A DNA stretch of 23,655 nt, taken from assembly GCA_003990745.1 (NCBI GenBank), contig RBNI01001215.1, forward strand, positions 1 through 23,655, given 5' to 3'. Source of the DNA: Jimgerdemannia flammicorona. Its lineage: Eukaryota; Mucoromycota; Endogonomycetes; Endogonales; Endogonaceae. Shown one piece after another: positions 1 to 8,591 of the stretch. The notes beneath the pieces were generated by a model, which had not been told where the DNA came from, made no database searches, and worked only from the letters and a program-made list of their open reading frames with translations. How positions within the stretch are numbered: the stretch's first letter is position 1; each line of letters starts with the position of its first letter. The position numbers and the translations under genes are program-made.

Positions 1-25
1 GCAACACGTAATCCGATTATAATGT

Positions 26-114
26 TCTTGGTATCATTAGAAAGGCCTTATTAAGGGCTTTCAAATGACACCAAGATCATCAAATTTGGATGATTATTCA
101 TCAAGTTATTGATG
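26..114. repeat. Cluster of three consecutive inverted repeats
   Basis: Three hairpins stand side by side. The first has 24-nt arms (26-49 and 53-76) that pair at 21 of 24 positions around a 3-nt loop. The second has 6-nt arms ATCATC (76-81) and GATGAT (89-94). The third has arms CATCAA (99-104) and TTGATG (109-114) around a 4-nt loop. No coding frame runs through it. It may be the end of a fold-back or MITE-like element cut by the window start, but no terminal repeat or target duplication can be seen. Confidence 0.6.
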
Positions 115-152
115 TAAACATTTAATTGTCTAATTTGGAAATCAAAACAATG

Positions 153-327
153 CCGATTCGAATCCGATTCGAATCTATCACTCATCTTTAATCTGACTCA
201 GAAATATATATTACCTATATTTAATCTGATCTGAATTTATATATAACCCATCTTTAACCTGACCCAAAAAATATACATCTTAACTCTGACCTATATTTAA
301 CCCAATATAGATCTATCTTTAATCTGC
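153..327. repeat. Short degenerate tandem repeats (11 bp x2, then about 33 bp)
   Basis: Two head-to-tail copies of CCGATTCGAAT lie at 153-174. They are followed by a degenerate repeat whose core TTTAAYCTGA begins at 187, 220 and 253 (period 33 bp), with looser copies near 280 and 318. The unit is AT-rich and differs mostly by C/T and A/G changes. It looks like a decayed minisatellite. No protein or RNA gene is indicated. Confidence 0.55.
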
Positions 328-494
328 CTTTAAGCTATAATGTATAAAAAAAAATATTATATATTTAAGATATATATTTAGAATAAATAAATAGAAATAT
401 AATTAGAAATCATAAATCAAAATAAAATTAAAAATAAATAAGAAGTAAATCAGAAAAATAAAGAACTTATTAGTATAAACAGATCTTATACTTC
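328..494. other. AT-rich spacer, no gene seen
   Basis: This stretch is dominated by A and T with short poly-A runs (such as 348-355) and ATAT steps. I see no frame of useful length and no recognisable site. Confidence 0.5.
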
Positions 495-885
495 ATTACT
501 ATAAATTAACTGATTTTTCTCCTTCTCATATTCTAAACTATCTTCTTTTATATATTCCTTCTTATATTCTAAACTACTTTTCTCTATATTCTCCTCCTTT
601 AGGCTAACCTCCTTAATACTAATCTCTATTTTATTCTTTATACCAATCTTCTCATATTCTTCTATACTAATCTCCTCTATGCTGACCTCTCTCATACTGA
701 CCTCCCTTATGTGACTTCTTAGTACTGACCTCTCTAGTACTGACCTCTCCTATACTGATCTCCTCTATACTGATTTCTTTTATACTGACCTTCTCTATAC
801 TAATCTCTTCTGCATCAATCTTCCCCAAACTGACCTCTCTACTGATCTCTCTGCTGGCACTAATCTCTTCACTAGTACTGACCTC
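495..885 (-). repeat. 15-bp degenerate minisatellite (pentapeptide-coding on the minus strand)
   Basis: On the plus strand a pyrimidine-rich 15-bp unit close to CTATACTGATCTCCT is repeated head to tail, most clearly from about 665 to 850. Because 15 is a multiple of 3, the minus strand translates as a pentapeptide repeat of the type EISIE, EVSIE or EVSTR in two overlapping open stretches (486-695 and 667-939). The repetition alone explains these reading frames: there is no recognisable domain, the frame breaks between the two stretches, and nothing conserved flanks them. I treat it as a minisatellite. A relic of a repetitive protein gene is possible but unsupported. Confidence 0.65.
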
Positions 886-939
886 TTTTATCTCTTTATC
901 TCCTCTACTATCATCTCTCTTTTTCTCAATATCAACCAA

Positions 940-1194
940 ATATATAGTCTACTATCTATTAGTTATATATAAAGCAGTTTGTTATTTTTTACTGATACTT
1001 ATTCAAATATAGTCAATAGTATTTTATATTCATCTATAATGATAATTATATCTAAATAACCTTACTTATTCTATACTTTGATATTTATCTTAAAGCTGAT
1101 ATAGTATGATAAATGTTTTATATTTTTTATATAGTTTTCTATTACTCTTATGACTTTTTGCCTCAGTTGGTCATCATATACTCTCTTTATATAT
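940..1194. other. AT-rich left flank of element 1
   Basis: AT-rich sequence with no gene seen. Its last four bases (1191-1194, ATAT) match the four bases just after the element (7868-7871) and form the left copy of the target-site duplication. Confidence 0.55.
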
Positions 1195-1659
1195 TGTAAT
1201 GTAGCAGATGCTTAACCTTTGAAGTACATTGGATTTATGTATCTTGAAAACTTGCTCTTCTTCAACTCCACAGAGTCCTTGGGATGCAGAGATGGGTGAG
1301 TTCGAAGTGTATCTGCCCACAGGCTTACTAGTTCCTTTGCTTTCTCTTTGCTTGAACTATTTCGATCTGAGGTTTATTCACTCGAAGATACTGGGTTATT
1401 TATACAAGTTTGCTAGCTATAAGGTGGCTAAGTAATGAGTCATTTTCTGTAAGTATCGAATCTTTTAACATCTACTAAGATTTCACTGATTGCAAACATT
1501 CTAACATCTCCTAAATTTTTGCAAATATTAAAGTTTCTGTACTTCGCAGAATATGACTGCTATTTATAAGGCTAAACTATATTGGGAATTGGATTCAGGT
1601 ACCATGATCAAATGTCTAATTTCCCTGTTTCATATTACTAATTTGGATCAGCCATCACA
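1195..1659 (-). repeat. 3' LTR of element 1
   Basis: Pairs with 7403-7867 over 465 positions without an indel. I count about 31 differences by eye, nearly all transitions. In coding orientation it begins TGTGATGG and ends TTACA. It carries the same TATA box (1393-1406) and 17-mer (1367-1383) as the 5' LTR. A 68-codon antisense frame (1229-1435) lies inside it and is not considered a gene. Confidence 0.93.
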
Positions 1660-1669
1660 TCTTCCTCTT
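1660..1669 (-). other. Polypurine tract of element 1
   Basis: On the minus strand the ten bases AAGAGGAAGA abut the 3' LTR exactly. This is the expected place and composition of the primer for plus-strand DNA synthesis, and it fixes the inner edge of the 3' LTR. Confidence 0.8.
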
Positions 1670-3360
1670 GAATAGGTAATTCATCTTTGGAGCATCCTAT
1701 TCACTTGAATTCCCAGGCTTCTATGATTTGTATCTCCTTGTACTGCATGATTTGTGCCATTATGTTCTTTCAGTATTATCTCTTGATATATCCAAAGTCT
1801 CCTAGAGTTACTTCCTGGAAGTGGGCTAAGGCTGCTTTATCATCCTTGAATAACTTGTGTACTCTTTTTGCAATCGTAATTTGAATGTAGAAGAGCTGAC
1901 ATTCCTTGATCCAGTCTTCTTTTCCCATCTTCAGTTTTGAATTCAGTAGCTGTCTCAACTTGAAGTATTCCTAGAACTCAGTTTGGTTCTGGTAGGCCTT
2001 GAAATGTGAGATTCATGATAAGTATATCTACACTATACTCTGGATGCTATTGAAGAATTCCTCCATCATTGGTGGCTCAGTGGAACACCACTGTCTTTCT
2101 ATAGCTTGCTGGGCTGTGCTAGTGATCTTGAGGGCAGCAGCATTACTTCATTAACTAGTCATGATACTTCTTGAGTCAGTTTTGGTGAATAGTAGTAGGG
2201 ATGATTGTGTCTGAGAGTTTTCATAGCCAAAAGATAGTCCCTTTTATATCTTGCATAAGGTAAGGTCCTTCTCACTTAGGCTCTAGCTTTCATGATCATG
2301 AAGCTTCTACCATGTTCCGATACACCAGGACTTTGTCTCCTATCTTGATAATCTCCAGGGGCTTGTGAGTTTTTTCTATATTATTCTGTTGTAGTATCTG
2401 TGTCTTGTTTATGTAATCCTCAGCCTTCTTCCTGATTTGGTGCAGTTTCCATATCTCCATATTCACTCATTTCCATATAGCATCTCTATTAGACAATAGG
2501 GTTCCTTGAGAACTTTCTTCTCTGAACAGTATTTCCCAAGAGATAAAATGGGTACTTTGTGATCTAATATCCTGAAGGGTGGATAATGCTATTGGCAGGT
2601 AGTGATCCCAGTTCTCATAGTTATCACAGATCTTAGCAATAATATTCTTGAGGGTCTTGTTTGTTCTTTCTGCTTGTCTGTTTCCTTGAGGGTGGTAGGC
2701 TGTGGTTCAAATGTGCTGAATCTTGTACTTCTTGTAGAGAACCTCAAAGAACTGGTTCACAAATTCTGTTCCTCTATCTGTAGTTACTTGTATTGGGGTC
2801 TTGAACTGGCAGATGATTTCTTTGTAGAAGAAATTAGCAATTGACTGTGCATTGGCTTCCTTGAGGAGTTCTGCTTCTATCCATTTCATAAAAAGGTCTA
2901 TAATGATAATGATATATCAGTTGCCAGTCAAGGTCAGGGGTAGGGGGCCAATTACATCTATTGCTATGTGGGCAAATGGTATCGGTTCTATGTATGCTGA
3001 TCCTGGGGCTTGGTTTTATTTGGTCTTGTTTTTGTTTCTGGCATTTGTCACACATTTTGACAAATTGTCTGATATCTTCCTCTATTCCTGGCCACCATAT
3101 CATTCTTCTTACTTTATCATATGTATTGGTTCCTTCTAGATGACCGAGTTCATGTACTGATTTCATTGCTTGCTCCTTCTTGTGTTCTGCTATAACTAGT
3201 AGTTTTCCTTTCCTCAGTATTTCTCTATTGGTTTCGAATTGTTTCCATGTCCTGTTGATAATTGTTTGTATCCATTCTTCCAGATGTTGGGGCATCTTTT
3301 GCTGTCTCAGATATGTGATGATTCCATAGTAGAGCTCCTTGTTCATAATTGATTTATTGG
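1670..3360 (-). pseudogene. Integrase and C-terminal tail of element 1 pol (broken)
   Basis: Integrase inserts the cDNA into the host genome. The N-terminal zinc-binding HHCC module is intact: HELGH followed by CDKC, spanning 3041-3154. The catalytic triad is also visible: Asp at 2956-2958 in IDVIGP, Asp at 2776-2778 in TTDRGTEF, and Glu at 2668-2670 in RQAERTN. The last two are spaced DX35E exactly. The C-terminal GPY motif is at 2260-2268 in KWEGPYL, with Trp replaced by TGA. There is a frame change around 3030-3060 between the zinc module and the core, and several stops follow, among them two TGA near 2290-2310 that fit Arg CGA codons. Beyond GPY lies an unrecognised tail containing a 60-residue open stretch (1776-1958). 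I see no chromodomain. Confidence 0.88.
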
Positions 3361-4800
3361 TTGGAGGTGTTTTGAGGTATCTGTGAGAGAGCATCTGCAT
3401 TGGAATTTGTTCTTCCAGAGCAGTGCACAATGGTTACATTGTAGGCTTGTAGCTTCATTATCCATCTGGTATAGATTCCTTTGGGTTGTCCAGTTGTCAG
3501 TAGTCAGGTGAGAGCTGAGTGGTCCATCTGAATGATGAAGTGTCTTCCAGCCAGGTAGTAGTGGAACTTCTCTACAGCCCAGATGACTGCGAGACATTCC
3601 AACTTGTAGGATACATATTCTTTTTCAGCTCCTCGGGTTCCGCAGCTAAGATATGCAATGACATACTCCTTTTTGTCTTCCTTTTGAGCTAGGACTGCTT
3701 CTAGTCCCTGTGCACTTGCATCAGTCTGTAGGATGAATTCTTGAGTCCAATTGGGTCGTCTGAGGATGGGTGCCTGGATCAGTCTGACCTTGAGTTTGTC
3801 AAATGCTTTTTGTTGTCTGCCAGTCCACTGGAACTTGATGTTCTTTTTGTTGAGTTTGTAGATTGGACCTGTGATGTTGGAAAATCCTCTAATAAATCTA
3901 CAATAGTAGGAGGCAAGTCCCATGAAGGCTTGGGCTTCTGTCACAGTGGTGGGCCTTGGGTATGCTGCTACTGCTTATATCTTGAAGAGGTCTGTGTGTG
4001 TTCTATCTTGATTGATAACATGGCCAAGATAGGAGATCTCGATTTCTGCAAACTTGCATTTCTTGGGCTTGATGTGCAGGCTATGTTTTCTCAGACTTTC
4101 CATTATCTGCTGTATTTGCTGCAGATATTCCTCAGGTGTCTTGCTGTAGATGATTACATCATCAACATAAACCATCATCCATCTTCCTATGTCATAGTGG
4201 AAGATTTTGTTCATCATTTGCTGGAAGCTTGCTGGTGCATTGCACATCCCGAATGGCATTTGCAGGTAGATATAGGTTCTATCTGGGGTTATGATGGCTG
4301 ACTTTTTACTTGTCATTTCTGTAAGTCCAATTTGGTGGAATCCTGAGTATAAGTCCAAGGTACTGTAGTACTGTGCTTCATCTCCCAGTGTTATAAGGAT
4401 GTCGCTGATGAGGGGCAGTGGTTGGCGATCCTTCTTGGTAACTGCATTGAGCTTTCTGTAGTCAATACAGAGTCTTGGGGCGAATTCTCCAGGCTTGCTT
4501 CCTTTTTTCGGGGCTAGTACAACTGGTGAAGACCAGGGGCTACTGGCTTCTTTGATAATACTGGCTTCTTCCATCTGCTTGATTTCTTCTCTGAGCCATT
4601 CCCAGTAGGCTGGCAGGACAGGTCTTGCTTTTTGGTAAATTGGTTTGGTGTCTCCAGTATCTACCTCATGATAGTAGTGTGGCATTTTTCCTTTGATATC
4701 CTTGAAGTCTGTGGCAAGGATATCCTCGAATTCATGGAGTATTTTCTTGAGTTCCTCCTTGAGTGGGGAATTCATTTCCAATGGTGTAGCTGTGCTTGTT
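3361..4800 (-). pseudogene. Reverse transcriptase and RNase H of element 1 (broken)
   Basis: Copies element RNA into DNA and removes the RNA strand. The RT piece (3975-4781) shows LCIDYRKLN, STLDLYSGFHQ with the motif A Asp, MPFGMCNAP, and YVDD at 4158-4169, so all catalytic Asp residues are present. A stop near 3975 separates it from RNase H in the same frame (3504-3944), which keeps TDAS, KLECLA and MDHSAL, i.e. Asp, Glu, Asp. One glycine of the usual GLGAVLAQ is Glu, a G-to-A change. After a TGA at 3504 the frame continues to NADALSQ, the usual end of gypsy RNase H. The RT frame is shifted relative to the upstream dUTPase frame. The open stretch begins with TTG, so the true N-terminus probably lies upstream in the polyprotein. 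Confidence 0.92.
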
Positions 4801-5634
4801 TGTGGTTTCCTCCTTCTTATGCTCCAGTTCAGTGATCTTAATACTGGCGAATACTCCTTTTCCTATAGATCTGAATCCTTTCTTTCCTCTTTTTGTTTCC
4901 TCCAACTTCTTGACTTCAATGATCTTTGGTTGTTGGACTAGGAAGATCAACATCTGTACCAGTTGGTCCTTCTTCTTGATTGGGAATGGAATAGTAGGAT
5001 TGTGATTCCTAGTGATGAGTAGTATTTCTCTGATATAGTCTGAATCAATGACTCCTCCTTCAATCATAATTTCACTTCTTGCCAAACTGCTTCTTGTCTT
5101 GAGGATCCCGACATGATCCTTTGGGATGGTCATCTCCAGGCTAGTTGCAAGTAGAGTAGTTGTCTGGGGTTCAAGTATAGTTTCCTCCACTGTGGTGATA
5201 TCCATTCCAGCTGCATTTTCCGATTTGTATTCTGGCAGGACTGCATCAGGGTGAATCTTCTGGATATTGACCTTGATTTCTTCTTTGTCATCACTATCCT
5301 CCAGAAGGGCTGGTGGTTTATCATCTTCCTCCTCCTCCTTTTCTTCTTTGGCTTGTTCCTTGAGGGTCTTCTCTCTTCTTTGGTGGTAGATCTTCTTGAT
5401 TTTGCCAGTGCACTGGTAGCACTCATTGACATGCTCCATATAGTACATTTGGATCACATGTGGGCAGACTCTTTGTGGTGCATATCCTTCTGCGATCTTC
5501 TTGCACCATTCTTCTTCACTCATCCATCCGACTTTCTTCTTCTTTTTCTGTGTAGTCACCATGTAAGCTTCTTCTAACTCATCTTCCTCCATCTTGGGGA
5601 GTACTCCTTTGTTGACATTGATGGGAATTCGCAT
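4732..5634 (-). pseudogene. dUTPase domain with N-terminal Cys/His linker, element 1 pol
   Basis: dUTPase hydrolyses dUTP to dUMP and pyrophosphate and so limits uracil in newly made DNA. In this 300-codon open stretch the five trimeric-dUTPase motifs occur in order: motif 1 AAGMDI (residues 141-146, after a typical LPEYKSEN lead-in), motif 2 TRSSLA (180-185), motif 3 GGVIDSDY with the catalytic Asp197 and Tyr200, motif 4 KKDQLVQMLIF (221-231), and motif 5 RGKKGFRSIG (249-258). The domain spans about 4849-5277. In motif 5 the usual GFGSTG is changed at two positions (Gly to Arg, Thr to Ile). In motif 3 the usual RGEI reads IREI. The Gly-to-Arg and Thr-to-Ile changes are all single G/A or C/T steps. 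Residues 57-75 hold CPH, EH and CYQC, a possible zinc site, followed by a Lys/Glu-rich stretch. The frame is continuous with protease except for one TGA near 5643. Confidence 0.9.
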
Positions 5635-5643
5635 CTTCTGACC

Positions 5644-5975
5644 TCAGTAAATAATCTGCATCTTCTGAGCATTCAGGTCGATTATTGCTCTGGCTTTGTG
5701 AAGCCACTGGTTGCCAATAAGAATATCATAGTTGGTTGCATTGGTTACTATTACATCTACTGGAATAGTTGCTCCTCCAAACTTGATGGGAATATCTTGG
5801 ATTTTTCCCAAAGGGGTGGCTCTTGTACCATCTGCTGTAACAAATACCAACTTGGTTGCTTCTTTGACCTCCCATCCCAGGTGGTCTACTGCCTTCTTGC
5901 TGAGGAGGCATCCTTCTGCTCCTGTATCTATGATGGCTTCAAAGATTCTGTCTTCGATTTAGTAGCAGAAGTCTT
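5644..5975 (-). pseudogene. Retroviral-type aspartic protease of element 1
   Basis: Processes the polyprotein. The catalytic IIDTGAEG sits with DTGA at 5917-5928, and the second conserved region reads YDILIGNQWL before a final strand. Length and order fit a gypsy protease (RVP family). It is in frame with the dUTPase, interrupted only by TGA at about 5643 in IIY*GQK. A TAA about ten codons before the active site fits a decayed CAA. Relative to the upstream Gag/linker frame it is shifted by -1. This could be a natural gag-pro frameshift or a decay indel; no slippery heptamer is obvious. Confidence 0.87.
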
Positions 5976-7362
5976 GCAGTTGTCTTCACTTTCTTCTCCA
6001 GAATCTTCTTAGACATTGTTGGCTTCAGTTATCTTCCAACCCTGCTCCTTAGTTGTTTCAGTAAGTCCAAATCTCATTTGCTGTCTAAATGTAGGAATTT
6101 CTGCGAGCTGGCTGAAGGTTGCATTGACTTTTTGTTGGCTGAGATCCTTGAAGATATCATACTTGAAGGTCTTGGTTTTGTGAAGCTTCTTCTCCTTTTC
6201 TCCTTTGCTAGCTAGAGTGGTTCCTCAGATGATATCTTGAACTGTCTGTTCAAGCTCTATATCTTGATCCATTTCTTCAGCTTGGCTTTTCATGGCCATT
6301 TCCATCTGTTTTTCCATCGGGTTCTTCTTGGGTCTTCCTAGTAGTCTCTTGTAGGGTTCCTTGTGAATATCCTTCTTAGTAGTCTGTACAGGATAGGCCT
6401 CCCATTCTTCGTCTGACTCTCTGATTTCCTCGAAAGTAATGATGTTGGCCTATTCCTTGTTTTTAGTAGCATTGCTCAGCTGGGCCTTGTGCTTATTTTC
6501 ACTCATATATTCATATAAGTAGTGGCCTTCTTCTCCACAGCTATAGCAGATATCTTTTTTCTTATCTGAGGTGGCAGCAAACTTTTGAATCAGGCAGCAA
6601 TCTCTTCCTCTAATTTCTTTTACTACATCTCCTAGGTGAGCAGTCATTTAAGTGAACTGCTTAGCAAGCTCCTCCATGGGGTTGCTGTTTCTCTGCTGCT
6701 CTGTAGCTCTCATTTGAGATGTATTTCAATTGATCATTGTGGTGGGGATCACACTGGTTGCCTTGGGTGCTTCGATTCTAACTCCAGTGACTCTTTCCAT
6801 TGTGTGGTCTTGTGGATGTCTGGCTATCCAATACTGCTAAGCATAGGTGATCTTTTGTGGCAGATCCAGAACTACTAGTGATGAGTGAATGGCCATAGCT
6901 ATCTCTGGGTGGACTTCTTTTATGAAGCTTGCTTTAGCTACTTGATCTCGGATAGCATCAGCATAATCTGCGAGGATTATCTGATATCGGATTCAGGTGT
7001 AGAATGTGTTTGGATCCTCACTCATTCCTTGGCATATTGTATTGAGCTGATCCTTCAGGGCTTGCTTAATCTCATCTATATAATAGGTGTTTCAGAGCTA
7101 GGTCTTCTGTGCTGTCAGTATGGCATCAGCATCATTTCCTGTATGGGTTGCAGCTATGAATGCTGCTCTGGCAGGACCTCGTAGGCTGAAGGACATGAGG
7201 GCTACTTGCTGTGCTCGAAATCATTGATGAAGGTGATGATTGATTCATCTGAGGTATATCTATAGAATACTGGTGGTCTCATATCTATCTTGTCTTGGTA
7301 TCTTACCTTGGTTTGTATGGTTGTTCAGGTGGTGGCAGTTGTTCATTGTTCAGCTTGAAAGT
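5976..7362 (-). pseudogene. Gag (capsid, nucleocapsid) and pre-protease linker of element 1
   Basis: Structural polyprotein that packages element RNA. Broken frames between about 6650 and 7346 resemble a retrotransposon Gag capsid, including SLRGPARAAFIAA near 7165-7195. The nucleocapsid zinc knuckle is at 6507-6548 and reads CYSCGEEGHYLYEY: C-x2-C-x4-H-x4 with the last Cys changed to Tyr, a G-to-A change. Downstream the same frame runs on with only three stops from about 6450 to 5970. That part includes a charged stretch and a conserved-looking pre-protease segment (IFKDLSQQKVNATFSQLAEI) with a counterpart in element 2. The first plausible ATG is at 7344-7346, 57 bases inside the 5' LTR edge. 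The N-terminus is uncertain because of frame breaks. Confidence 0.78.
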
Positions 7363-7382
7363 GAGGAATTCGTCTTAAATCA

Positions 7383-7399
7383 CCAATCAATAGGCACCA
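7383..7399 (-). other. Primer-binding site of element 1
   Basis: On the minus strand TGGTGCCTATTGATTGG begins three bases inside the 5' LTR end. It is complementary to a tRNA 3' end of the form GGCACCA, as expected for minus-strand priming. The tRNA identity cannot be assigned by eye. Confidence 0.65.
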
Positions 7400-7402
7400 A
7401 GT

Positions 7403-7867
7403 TGTAACATAGTAGATGCTTAACCTTTGAAGTATGTCAGATTTCTGTATCTTAAAAACTTGTTCTTCTTCAACTCCACAGAGTCTTTGGGATGCAGGGA
7501 TGGGTGAGTTTGAAGTGTATCTGCCCACAGGCTTACTAGTTCCTTTGATTTCTCTTTGCTTGAACTATTTCGATCTGAGGTTTATTCACTCGAAGATACT
7601 GGGTTATTTATACAAGTTTGCTAGCTATAAGGTGGCTAAGTAATGAGTCATTTTCTGCAAGTATTGAATCTTTTAACATCTGCTAGGATTTTGCTGATTG
7701 CAAATATTCTAACATCTCCTAAATCTTTGCAAATGTTAAAGTTTCTGTACTTCGCAGAATATGACTGCTATTTATAAGGCTAAACTATATTGGGAATTGG
7801 ATTCAGGTACTGCGATCAAATGTCTAATTCCCCTATTTCATATTACTAATTTGGATTAGCCATTATA
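7403..7867 (-). repeat. 5' LTR of element 1
   Basis: This is the promoter-bearing LTR because the element is transcribed leftward. It is the same length as 1195-1659 and aligns without gaps. Its coding-strand start has decayed to TATAATGG where the other copy reads TGTGATGG. It ends TTACA. The flanking ATAT at 7868-7871 is the right copy of the target duplication. A 69-codon antisense frame (7434-7643) is only LTR sequence. Confidence 0.93.
7575..7614 (-). promoter_or_regulatory. Candidate LTR core promoter and poly(A) module, element 1
   Basis: On the minus strand TATAAATAACCC (within 7601-7614) is followed, 21 nt from the T of TATA, by GAGTGAATAAACCTCAG (7575-7591). The 17-mer contains AATAAA. 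The same pair at the same spacing occurs in element 2. The TATA box with downstream AATAAA fits the U3/R boundary of an LTR. The transcription start itself is inferred. Confidence 0.6.
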
Positions 7868-8104
7868 ATATTTATTGGTTACAATAAAAGTATCTAATAT
7901 CTGATTTATGATCTTTTCTTTATAAGATTTAGAATATCCAGAAAATTGGTTTAGCAATACTTTCAGATAGTGCTTGGACAAACTTGATAATAAAAATGAT
8001 AACTGTAGCAAAATTTGCACTCTAGCCTAGACTTAGAAACTAGAAGATATATATATTTTAAATATTATTAGAAAAAAAAAAAAAAACTAACTTTTTTAAG
8101 CTAT
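7868..8104. other. AT-rich right flank of element 1
   Basis: No gene seen. It contains a run of about 14 A near 8073-8086 and short TA steps. It was contiguous with 940-1194 before element 1 inserted. Confidence 0.5.
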
Positions 8105-8440
8105 ATTATTGAGATCTGATAGGGGACCTGATACTTATAGACTGATAGTAAGCTGGTAGTCAGGAAGCTAGAGATCTAGGAGAGCAAGCTATATAATAAT
8201 AAGCTGATAGTTAGAAAACTGAAGATCTGAAAGAGTAAGCTATATAGTAGTGAGCTAGTAGTTAAGCTAAAGATTGGAGAGCTGAGAGTCAGTGAGCTGG
8301 AAGTCAGTAAGCTTGACAACCTGAGTGTCAGCAAGCTTGACAGACTGGGTATTGGCAAGCTAGATATCTTTAGAGCACTAAGCTTTGGGATAGTAAGCTG
8401 AGGAGTATTAAGCTTAGAGTTGGAAAGCTGGGGGGTCTTA
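8105..8440. repeat. Degenerate AAGCT-containing minisatellite
   Basis: The word AAGCT or GAGCT recurs about every 15 or 24 bases, for example GAGCTGAGAGTCAGT followed directly by GAGCTGGAAGTCAGT (8279-8308), then two 24-base copies starting AAGCTTGACA. The minus strand gives a low-complexity Ser/Leu frame (8176-8358) that the repeat explains. No gene is proposed. Confidence 0.6.
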
Positions 8441-8511
8441 TAAATACTTATTGGCTAGTTAGTTATATCTATATATTCTCAAAATAATAGTAAATTAAGT
8501 AAAGTAAAGCA

Positions 8512-8591
8512 AAGGATAAGGTAAAGTGAAGGATGAGATGAAGTGAAGGATAAGATAAAGTAAAGAATAAGGTAAAGTGAAAGATAAGAGA
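8512..8591. repeat. 17-bp tandem repeat, about 4.7 copies
   Basis: Four head-to-tail 17-bp units begin at 8512, 8529, 8546 and 8563 (consensus AAGGATAAGGTAAAGTG), followed by a partial fifth. The top strand has almost no C or T pairs, so the tract is purine-rich. The units differ by one to four bases, mostly A/G. Confidence 0.8.

Larger units (their letters stand above)
1195..7867 (-). mobile_element. Element 1: decayed Ty3/gypsy LTR retrotransposon encoding a dUTPase
   Basis: A full-length but inactive LTR retrotransposon of 6673 bp transcribed on the minus strand. It is bounded by two 465-bp LTRs that align without gaps and by a 4-bp ATAT duplication. Inside, read on the minus strand, are a primer-binding site, Gag with a zinc knuckle, aspartic protease, a Cys/His linker, dUTPase, reverse transcriptase (YVDD), RNase H, integrase (HHCC, DX35E, GPY) and a polypurine tract. 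RT before integrase defines Ty3/gypsy (Metaviridae) rather than Ty1/copia. Stops and frame changes break pol into several pieces, so it cannot be autonomous. The dUTPase is not part of the standard gypsy set. Confidence 0.93.

Noticed and set aside
153..174. GATTCGAATCC-like words resembling a tRNA B box
   Set aside because: They form an 11-bp tandem duplication with no A box, acceptor stem or cloverleaf around them.
1229..1435. 68-codon plus-strand frame in the left LTR, repeated as 69 codons at 7434-7643
   Set aside because: It is antisense LTR sequence; its conservation follows from LTR identity, and it overlaps the promoter and AATAAA module on the other strand.
3741..4301. 186-codon plus-strand frame
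   Set aside because: A shadow of the minus-strand RT and RNase H, which carry clear catalytic motifs.
8105..8591. CRISPR-like regular repeats
   Set aside because: Units are contiguous and degenerate with no unique spacers; the setting is eukaryotic and retrotransposon-filled.
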